DNA of 8,970 nucleotides. Source: Rhodoferax sp. (GTDB lineage Bacteria > Pseudomonadota > Gammaproteobacteria > Burkholderiales > Burkholderiaceae_C). The notes beneath the pieces are model-generated. The model was not told where the DNA came from and did not search any database. It saw only the letters and a program-made list of their open reading frames with translations. Numbering within the stretch: position 1 is the stretch's first letter; each line of letters starts with the position of its first letter. The stretch lies in contig JAIFMR010000044.1 in assembly GCA_020048255.1 (NCBI GenBank), positions 1-8,970 on the forward strand, in the 5' to 3' direction. A program made the translations under genes and the position numbers. Shown piece by piece: positions 1-5,560 of the stretch.

Positions 1-3000
1 AGTTCACCCAGGGCCATGGCACCCACAGACCGCGCGGCTGACTTGAGGGTATGCGCCTGGGTGGCCAGGGTGCTCAGGTCGCCCTGTGCCACGGCAGCCA
101 GCATGGTCTCGCGCTGCGCTTGGGCGTTGACCAGGAAGCGTGTCAGCAGGCGTTGCTGTGTGGCCGGGTTGTCACCCACCAACGCCCCGAGTGCTTCTGA
201 GTCCCATACGGCAAAAAGGTGGCTAGCCCTTATGCTGTCAGCGGTATCAGCTATTAAAGACGGAGCGACAGGCGGGGTCTCTCTGGCCTGGGTGCCCGGT
301 AGCCAGCGCGCCAGCATGTCACCGAGCGCACGCAAGCGCAGGGGTTTGCACAGGTAGTCGTCCATGCCGCGGGCCCGACAACGCTGGGCTTCGCCTTGCA
401 TGGCATTGGCGGTGATGGCAATGATGGGCAAGTGTGTACCCACGGGTTCACTTTGCCGGATGCCTTCGGTGAGCTCAAAGCCGTCCATGTAGGGCATGTG
501 GCAATCGGTCAGCAGCAGGTCGTAATGGCCATGACGCCACAGCACCAGAGCGGCGGCACCGTCTGCGGCCGCATGTGCGGTGTAGCCCAGCAATTGCAGT
601 TGCTCCAGCAGCACATCGCGGTTGGTTTCGTTGTCTTCAGCGACCAGGATCAAGTGTTCGCCGGGGTGGTGCGGAGCAGCTGTAGCCTGCGGCAAGGCGT
701 TGGTGGCAGATGCCGGTGCCTTGAGCAGTGATTCTGCGGTGACTTCCTGCAAGGGCAGCAGCACCGTGAACTCGGCGCCTTCACCGGGCGCACTGCGCAC
801 ACTGATGTGCCCGCCCATGAGGTCAACCAGCCGCTGGCTGATGGACAGCCCCAGCCCGGTGCCGCCAAACTGGCGCATGGTGCTGGCATCGGCCTGGGTG
901 AAGGGGGTGAACAGCTTGTCGATCACCTCGGCAGTCATGCCCGGGCCGTTGTCACTCACGCGCAGCTGTACCCCGGGGCTGCCATCGCTGCGGGTGATGG
1001 CGCGCACGTCGAGCTGCACTTGTCCAGGCCAATCGGGCCGGCTGGTGGTGAATTTCAGGGCATTGCCCACCAGGTTGAACAAGACTTGGCGCAGGCGGGT
1101 GGGGTCACACAGAATCCAGGCCGGCAAGTCAGGTGACACCGACACCTGCAGCGTGATGGATTTGGCGTGGGCGGTAGGCCGCATCAGCTCGACCACACTG
1201 TCTGCCACTTGCTGCAGTGAGGTGGCAATGTTTTCGGTGACCATTTTCCCGGCCTCGATCTTGGAGTAGTCCAGGATGTCGTTCAGAATGCCCAGCAGGG
1301 CCAGGCTGGATTTGTGAATGGTGCCTAACATGCGCAATTGGTCGTTGCTGAGTTGGGTGTGCTCCAGAATGTCGAGCATGCCAATCACCCCATTCATGGG
1401 GGTGCGAATTTCATGGCTCATGTTGGCCAAAAACTCGGACTTGGCGCGGTTCGCGGCCTCGGCCTGGATGCGCGCCATGGTGAGCTCCAGGGTGCGCTCC
1501 TGCACCATGTGTTCCAGCCGTATGCGGTAGTCAGCCAGTTCGTCGTTTTGGTGTCTTTGCTCGGTGATGTCTTCGTAGATCCCCACCACGCCGGCCACCT
1601 CACCGGCCGGATTTTTCAGTGGAATCTTGGAGGTGCGCAGCCACAAGGCCACACCGTCCGGGCTGGTTTGGGGTTCTTCGTAAAACAGCCTGGCGCTGCC
1701 ACTGTCCATCACGCGCTGGTCGTCATCGCGGTAGGCCTGGGCTTGCGCGGCCCAGGCCATTTGAAAGTCGTCCTTGCCAATCAGGTCGGCTGGGCTTTGC
1801 AGGCCGGCATCACGGGCAAACAGGGTGTTGCAGCCCAGGTAATGGAGTTGCTGGTCTTTCCAGAAGATACGCATGGGCACCGCGTCGATGACGGTCATCA
1901 GCAGGGTATTGGCGTGGGCCAGCGCCGCTTCGGCGAGCTTGCGTTCGGTGATGTCTTGCACCGTGCCCATGGAGTGCAGCGCCTGACCGGCGGCGTCAAA
2001 TTCCGAGCTGCCGCGCTCTTCCACCCACTTGATGCGGCCGTCTGGCATGCGCAGGCGGTGCTCTATCTGGTAGGGCGAGCGGGTCGCGAGCGACTGCGCA
2101 AAAGCCGTGTCCACAAGCGCGCGGTCTTGTGGGTGGATGGCGTTTAAAAAGGCTTCGTAAGTGGCTGCAAACTGCGCCGGGTCGATCTCGAACAAGCGAA
2201 ACACCTCGTCGCTCCAGATCAGTTCGCCGCGGGTGATGTCGTAGGTCCAGCTGCCAATTTGTGACAGGTGCTGGGCATCGCGCAACCGCTCTGCCAGCAC
2301 CCGCGTGGTGTGTTCGGCAGTGTTCAGCGCGGCTTCACGCTGACCCAGCGTTTTCAGCACGCTGTTGAAGCCGGCAATCAGTTGGCCGATTTCGTCATGG
2401 CTGCCTTGTGGCAGGGCCTGCAGGGGTTGGTTCGAGCTGGCCTGGCGTGCCAGCGCCGCACTGGCCTCATGCATGGGCCGCAACTGACGGCGCAGTAGCC
2501 ACCAGGTGAGCGCCGCCGCCAGCAGTGAGGCCAGGGCGGTGGCCAGTGCAATGTGTTGCGTCATGCGTTTTGCGGGTGCAAAGGCCTGTGCCGTGGGCAG
2601 GTCGGCCACCATGCTCCAGTTGGCAGCGGGGATGATCTTGACCGAGGCCAGCACTTCTTGGCCTTGCACATTGCGCATGACGGCCGAGCCTTGGCTGCCC
2701 GTCACAAAGCGGTCAACGATGGGGTCGACGCCCGGCGCGGGTAGCTGTTGCAGGATGCGGCTTTTGTCAGTGGCGGTGATCACCATGCGCCACTCGTTGG
2801 CAATCAGGCTGTAATGGCCGGTCTGGCTGCCGGGTGCGGCGATGACATCGTCGAGAAAATTGGGTCGGCCCAGGTCAATCACCCCAACAAAGGCGCCGAT
2901 GATCTGGCCTTGGGTGTCACGCAGCGGGACCGCCATGGACACCACGGGGGATTGCAGCATTTTGCCAATCACCGGTTTGCTGACTTTGTTTTTGCCCGAT

Positions 3001-3443
3001 TGCAGGGCACTGACCACGTGGTCGCGGTCCATGAAGTTCACGCCCACGCGCTGCGCTGTCACTGGGTAAGAGGCCAGTGCCGTGCCGCGGCTGTCGGTAA
3101 TGAAATATCCGCCATTGAAATACACCGGCAAATTGGGGCGGCTTTCAAGGAAGGCTTGCAGTTGGGCCGGGTCGTTGAGTTGGGCCGGGGTGACGAGCTG
3201 ACCGATTTTTTCAAGGGTGCCCAGGCGCTCCAGGACAGTCCGGTTGACTTGCGTCGCGTGCAAGGACACAGAGGCCATTTGTTGCTCGCCCAGCAATTGC
3301 TCCAGGTCCTGGTGCAGGGTGCGCGTGGCAAAGAAAGACAGCGACCAGATGCAGATCAAAAACGTGGACAAGGTCAGCGCCGTGATGCGTGTTTGCAGCG
3401 ATTGCCACGCCGCTGGGCGGCTTCTTGGTAGGGCGTCTTTCAT
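1..3443 (-). CDS. Membrane hybrid histidine kinase (dCACHE-HAMP-PAS-PAS-HisKA-HATPase-REC-HPT), C-terminus cut by window edge
   Basis: Inner-membrane sensor kinase predicted to autophosphorylate on His and pass phosphate through its own receiver and HPT domains to a separate receiver. The frame is open from ATG 3443 to the left edge (1147 residues, no stop). In order: TM1 about 20-39; extracytoplasmic double-CACHE-like domain about 40-290 (GGYFITDSRG, later GAFVGVIDLG); TM2 about 297-318; HAMP about 318-372; PAS about 392-505, ending VQDITERK; PAS about 510-628, ending YEDITEQR; a helix; HisKA with NMSHEIRTPMN (His677); HATPase with N-box NLVGNALKF (Asn794), SDNGPGM and GGTGLGLS; REC with AEDN, Asp980 in LTDCHMPYMDG and Lys1033; HPT with HTLKSAARSVGA (His1131). 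All catalytic residues are present. The start follows a 4-bp ATGA overlap with the upstream receiver gene and has no clear Shine-Dalgarno, so translation is probably coupled. The REC-HPT linker contains a copy of an interspersed repeat. Ligand unknown; the CACHE domain lacks an obvious RxWY amino-acid-binding motif. Confidence 0.93.
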   Translation of the reverse strand, partial: MKDALPRSRPAAWQSLQTRITALTLSTFLICIWSLSFFATRTLHQDLEQLLGEQQMASVSLHATQVNRTVLERLGTLEKIGQLVTPAQLNDPAQLQAFLESRPNLPVYFNGGYFITDSRGTALASYPVTAQRVGVNFMDRDHVVSALQSGKNKVSKPVIGKMLQSPVVSMAVPLRDTQGQIIGAFVGVIDLGRPNFLDDVIAAPGSQTGHYSLIANEWRMVITATDKSRILQQLPAPGVDPIVDRFVTGSQGSAVMRNVQGQEVLASVKIIPAANWSMVADLPTAQAFAPAKRMTQHIALATALASLLAAALTWWLLRRQLRPMHEASAALARQASSNQPLQALPQGSHDEIGQLIAGFNSVLKTLGQREAALNTAEHTTRVLAERLRDAQHLSQIGSWTYDITRGELIWSDEVFRLFEIDPAQFAATYEAFLNAIHPQDRALVDTAFAQSLATRSPYQIEHRLRMPDGRIKWVEERGSSEFDAAGQALHSMGTVQDITERKLAEAALAHANTLLMTVIDAVPMRIFWKDQQLHYLGCNTLFARDAGLQSPADLIGKDDFQMAWAAQAQAYRDDDQRVMDSGSARLFYEEPQTSPDGVALWLRTSKIPLKNPAGEVAGVVGIYEDITEQRHQNDELADYRIRLEHMVQERTLELTMARIQAEAANRAKSEFLANMSHEIRTPMNGVIGMLDILEHTQLSNDQLRMLGTIHKSSLALLGILNDILDYSKIEAGKMVTENIATSLQQVADSVVELMRPTAHAKSITLQVSVSPDLPAWILCDPTRLRQVLFNLVGNALKFTTSRPDWPGQVQLDVRAITRSDGSPGVQLRVSDNGPGMTAEVIDKLFTPFTQADASTMRQFGGTGLGLSISQRLVDLMGGHISVRSAPGEGAEFTVLLPLQEVTAESLLKAPASATNALPQATAAPHHPGEHLILVAEDNETNRDVLLEQLQLLGYTAHAAADGAAALVLWRHGHYDLLLTDCHMPYMDGFELTEGIRQSEPVGTHLPIIAITANAMQGEAQRCRARGMDDYLCKPLRLRALGDMLARWLPGTQARETPPVAPSLIADTADSIRASHLFAVWDSEALGALVGDNPATQQRLLTRFLVNAQAQRETMLAAVAQGDLSTLATQAHTLKSAARSVGAMALGE
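223..254 (-). repeat. Interspersed short repeat, copy 1, inside the first hybrid kinase gene
   Basis: On the minus strand this 32-bp stretch reads ATAGC, 6 nt, CGCT, 9 nt, AGGGCTAG, with identical block spacing to the copy at 5529-5560 (20 of 32 positions match). It is read in frame in the linker between the REC and HPT domains and encodes IADTADSIRAS. Codons in and beside it (ATA twice, TTA, AGG) are unlike the GC-rich codon use of the rest of the gene, which supports insertion into the linker. Confidence 0.5.
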
Positions 3444-3826
3444 GCGCTGCGCAGCATTTGGTTGAGTTGTTGCGGGTCACAGGGCTTGCTCAAACAGCCC
3501 AGAATACGCAGGCCGTGGGCTTGCGCCAGGCCCCCGGCACGGCTCAGGATGTCGTCATGCATGCCGGAGAGCAAGATCACGCCGCCACCAAAGCCCCGGC
3601 TGGCCAGGTGGCGCATCATGACCAGGCCGTCCATGTCGGGCATGGACAAATCACTGATGATCAATTTGACACGGGTGCGGTGCAGGTCAAACTGCGCCAA
3701 CGCTTGCTGACCGTCTGCGGCCAGCAACACGTCAGCAAAGCCCAGGTTGGCCAGCTGCGAGGCCATCAGGTCGAGTTGAAAATCATCGTCATCAACGACC
3801 AATATGGCTTCGGATGAAAACGGCAT
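3440..3826 (-). CDS. Stand-alone receiver-domain response regulator (CheY-like), first gene of kinase operon
   Basis: A 128-residue protein that is only a REC domain. The acidic pocket is Asp12-Asp15 in LVVDDDDFQL, the phospho-acceptor is Asp59 in SDLSMPDMDG, the switch Ser is Ser87 in LLSG, and the conserved Lys is Lys114 in LSKP, so it should be phosphorylatable. There is no DNA-binding, GGDEF, EAL or other output domain, so it must act by protein contact or as a phosphate carrier. The wording around LLSGMHDD and the GLRILGCLSKP segment reminds me of receivers in REC-EAL proteins of the PvrR/RocR kind (from memory, not tested). It overlaps the following hybrid kinase by 4 bp (ATGA), which argues that the kinase's HPT domain is its phosphodonor. 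Upstream, CGAGAG ends 8 nt before the ATG and is a modest ribosome-binding site. The start is supported by its typical position just before the first beta-strand. It is paralogous to the receiver gene at 5090-5518. Confidence 0.93.
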   Translation of the reverse strand: MPFSSEAILVVDDDDFQLDLMASQLANLGFADVLLAADGQQALAQFDLHRTRVKLIISDLSMPDMDGLVMMRHLASRGFGGGVILLSGMHDDILSRAGGLAQAHGLRILGCLSKPCDPQQLNQMLRSA

Positions 3827-3951
3827 GCGCTGGTCTCTCGTGGGTGTTCAATTAAACCGGGGTAACGCCACATTATGGCGACGGTGCGGCGTGTTTTCCG
3901 GTTTATGATGCATTTGAATCTTTGAGAGCACCCCGGAGGAAACAGATCACC
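3827..3951. promoter_or_regulatory. Divergent intergenic region with a two-part inverted repeat; candidate shared operator/promoters
   Basis: This is the only sizeable non-coding stretch (125 bp) and must hold the promoters of both operons. It contains an inverted repeat: TAAACCGG (3853-3860) with CCGGTTTA (3898-3905), and just inside these ACGCC (3865-3869) with GGCGT (3888-3892). The spacers are 4 and 5 nt, so each arm reads TAAACCGG-N4/5-ACGCC towards the centre. Candidate -10 boxes are CATAAT on the minus strand (3877-3872, about 46 nt before the receiver start) and TATGAT on the plus strand (3904-3909, about 43 nt before the MCP start, overlapping the right arm). Neither has a convincing TTGACA at 16-18 bp, which could mean activator dependence. 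I see no sigma-54 or good FliA-type site. The repeat is read directly; its regulatory role is inferred. Confidence 0.5.
3934..3940 (+). promoter_or_regulatory. Ribosome-binding site of the MCP-like gene
   Basis: CGGAGGA lies 11 nt before ATG 3952 and is the strongest Shine-Dalgarno-like sequence at any start in the window. It decides for ATG 3952 over the in-frame TTG at 3922, because the site would lie inside the reading frame if TTG were used and nothing comparable precedes the TTG. Confidence 0.7.
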
Positions 3952-5079
3952 ATGGCCTTGGCACCGCAACAATCTGCGTCGCACCCCGTGCAAGAGGGTG
4001 CAGGCCTTTGGCTTTGGGCGCTGGTGCCGGTGTTGTTGGGTCTGCTGGTGGGTGTGCTTTTGTGGTTGGGCATCCCGTGGCTGGTGTGGCTCAGTTTGCT
4101 GCTTGCGGTGGTCGGGTGTGTGGGGGTGGTGCTGGTCCTGGTGCGCCAGCTGCAACAAGCCCACACCCTGCAGGCCACGCCCTCAGCGCAAGACACCGCA
4201 GCCCTGCACACCCAGGCTGTCACGCCCTTTTTGCAAGACGTTTTGCCAGCGTGGTACCACCAGGTGGATCAGGTCAAAAGCCAGACCGAGGCCGCTGTGG
4301 TGCAGCTCACCAACAGTTTTGCCGCGGTGCTGACCCAATTTGACCTGGCCGGCATTGGCAATGGGGCGGTACACGATGACAAATCCCACTCCACCATCAG
4401 TCTGTTGACCCTGTGCGAGCGCGAATTGCAGCCGGTGGTGCTGTCGCTGACGCAACTGATTGACGGCAAAGACGCGTTGCTGGCCAATGTGCGCAACCTG
4501 GCCAAAGAGACGCTGGAATTGCAGAGCATGAGTGAAGAGGTGCGCAGCATTGCGGCCCAGACCAATCTGCTGGCCTTGAACGCGGCCATTGAGGCGGCTC
4601 GGGCGGGCGAGTCCGGGCGTGGCTTTGCGGTGGTGGCCGCCGAGGTGCGGTCCTTGTCGCAGCGCTCGGCAGACACCGGCAAGCGCATTGGCGACCGGGT
4701 CAGCCAGATTGCTACCATCATGAAGTCGACCATGAGCGTGGCCGAGAACGCCGCGGTACAGGACAAAAGTTCGGTGGCCTTGTCGGGCGAGTTGGTGGAG
4801 CACGTGCTGAGCCATGTGCGCAAGCTTGGCGCCTCGGCAGATTCCATGCGTGAGCATGGCATGGTGGTGCGTGGCGAGGTAGAAAACCTGCTGATGGCCA
4901 TGCAGTTTCAGGACCGGGTGTCGCAGATCTTGACGGCACTCAACGACAACATGGCGCAAATGCTAGAGCGTTTGGCCAACATTCAGACCGAGGCTTTACC
5001 GACTTCGCAAGAGTGGCTGGGTGACATGAACCAGAGTTCCTTCATGGATGATCAAATTTACCAACCGGTGTCACGCTGA
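3952..5079 (+). CDS. Methyl-accepting chemotaxis-type protein, no sensor or HAMP domain, with CheZ-like FQDxxxQ motif
   Basis: A 375-residue inner-membrane signalling protein. Two hydrophobic helices (about 18-39 and 43-67) are joined by a very short loop, so there is no periplasmic ligand domain, and no HAMP follows. The cytoplasmic part begins near residue 100. The MCP signalling hairpin is unmistakable: SIAAQTNLLALNAAIEAARA, then GESGRGFAVVAAEVRSLS (about 199-236). The N-terminal arm is interrupted by a Gly/His/Asp-rich segment (131-148). After the hairpin comes a long helix with LLMAMQFQDRVSQIL (313-327); Asp321 and Gln325 in an FQDxxxQ pattern resemble the catalytic segment of CheZ. There is no C-terminal CheR/CheB tethering pentapeptide. 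The gene heads an operon with a receiver 10 nt downstream. Signal input may come from the membrane, from a partner protein or from inside the cell. Family membership is secure; coupling to CheA/CheW rather than to the neighbouring kinases is unproven. Confidence 0.93.
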   Translation: MALAPQQSASHPVQEGAGLWLWALVPVLLGLLVGVLLWLGIPWLVWLSLLLAVVGCVGVVLVLVRQLQQAHTLQATPSAQDTAALHTQAVTPFLQDVLPAWYHQVDQVKSQTEAAVVQLTNSFAAVLTQFDLAGIGNGAVHDDKSHSTISLLTLCERELQPVVLSLTQLIDGKDALLANVRNLAKETLELQSMSEEVRSIAAQTNLLALNAAIEAARAGESGRGFAVVAAEVRSLSQRSADTGKRIGDRVSQIATIMKSTMSVAENAAVQDKSSVALSGELVEHVLSHVRKLGASADSMREHGMVVRGEVENLLMAMQFQDRVSQILTALNDNMAQMLERLANIQTEALPTSQEWLGDMNQSSFMDDQIYQPVSR

Positions 5080-5089
5080 GTCCTTATAT

Positions 5090-5518
5090 ATGAACGCCAC
5101 CTCTGCCTTGCCCGCCGCGCCTTCCAGTTACGCTCCCAACATGAGCCGCAGTGTCTTGAAGGTGCTGCTGGTGGACGACGACACGTTTCAGCTGGAACTG
5201 TTGACTGAAATTTTGCGTGGGCTGGGGGTGTCAGACATCACCCAGGCGGCCGGAGGCACGGTGGCGCTGCAAAAGCTGGCGGACAACACCAACCGCTTCA
5301 ACCTCATGCTGCTGGATCTCCACATGCCCGACATGGACGGTTTCCAGTTCATGGAATCGGTCGCCAAGACGGGTTTTACTGGCGGCCTGATCATTGTGTC
5401 AGGCCAAAGTGACGAGGTGGTCCGCGCCGCGGCCATGGTTGCCAAATTGCGGCGTTTCACGGTCTTGGGCGCGGTCACCAAGCCGGTCAGTCGACTCGAT
5501 TTATCGCAACTGATTTGA
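5090..5518 (+). CDS. Stand-alone receiver-domain response regulator (CheY-like), downstream of the MCP gene
   Basis: A 142-residue single REC domain behind a short Ala/Pro/Ser-rich N-terminal extension of about 20 residues. Phosphorylation residues are intact: Asp29-Asp31 in LLVDDDTFQL, Asp76 in LLDLHMPDMDG, Ser104 in IVSG and Lys131 in VTKP. No output domain is present. It starts 10 nt after the MCP stop, so the two are almost certainly co-transcribed. The start is uncertain: ATG 5090 is preferred for its tight spacing, but has only a weak TGAG upstream; ATG 5048 would overlap the MCP gene by 32 bp and add 14 residues, and ATG 5141 would remove the extension. It aligns without gaps to the other receiver of the locus (44 identities over 114 positions in my hand alignment), showing duplication. 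It could be the output of the MCP branch, of the convergent kinase, or both. Confidence 0.9.
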   Translation: MNATSALPAAPSSYAPNMSRSVLKVLLVDDDTFQLELLTEILRGLGVSDITQAAGGTVALQKLADNTNRFNLMLLDLHMPDMDGFQFMESVAKTGFTGGLIIVSGQSDEVVRAAAMVAKLRRFTVLGAVTKPVSRLDLSQLI

Positions 5519-5521
5519 TGC

Positions 5522-5549
5522 AAAAGTCATAGCGCTCTGCGCTTATGAC
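5522..5549 (-). terminator. Probable intrinsic terminator of the convergent hybrid kinase
   Basis: GTCATAGCGC (5526-5535) and GCGCTTATGAC (5539-5549) form a 10-bp stem with one bulged base and a 3-nt loop. Read on the minus strand the hairpin is followed at once by TTTT (5525-5522), the form of a Rho-independent terminator for the kinase transcript. The kinase stop codon (TAA, 5545-5543) lies inside the stem. On the plus strand the hairpin could also slow transcription from the MCP operon, but no T-run follows it there. Confidence 0.55.
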
Positions 5550-5560
5550 GTCAGGGCTAG
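5529..5560 (+). repeat. Interspersed short repeat, copy 2, at the 3' end of the second hybrid kinase
   Basis: The 32-bp element has the block order ATAGC, 6 nt, CGCT, 9 nt, AGGGCTAG, the same blocks and spacings as the copy at 223-254. It resembles small interspersed motifs I associate with Comamonadaceae genomes (recalled, not searched). Here it overlaps the 3' end of the minus-strand kinase gene: its complement encodes the last five residues (LALTS) and the stop codon, and its left part forms much of the terminator hairpin. Confidence 0.55.

Noticed and set aside
1401..1425. Near-identical DNA at about 1401-1425 and 7801-7825, suggesting a repeat
   Set aside because: Both encode the H-box MSHEIRTPMN of the two kinases, so the similarity is explained by protein conservation.
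1338..2147. Plus-strand open frame of 269 codons, and similar ones at 622-1269 and 2748-3431
   Set aside because: All are antisense to conserved domains of the first hybrid kinase and show low-complexity His/Gly/Val-rich translations without family resemblance.
3853..3905. Possible FliA (sigma-28) flagellar promoter suggested by TAAA in each arm
   Set aside because: No GCCGATAA-like element occurs about 15 nt after TAAA on either strand; the nearest GCC is at 10-11 nt.
3922..3951. TTG start at 3922 giving a 10-residue longer MCP-like protein
   Set aside because: The GGAGGA ribosome-binding site falls inside this extension and fits ATG 3952 instead.
4183..4959. Minus-strand open frame of 258 codons
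   Set aside because: It is antisense to the MCP signalling domain, whose strong conservation shows which strand codes.
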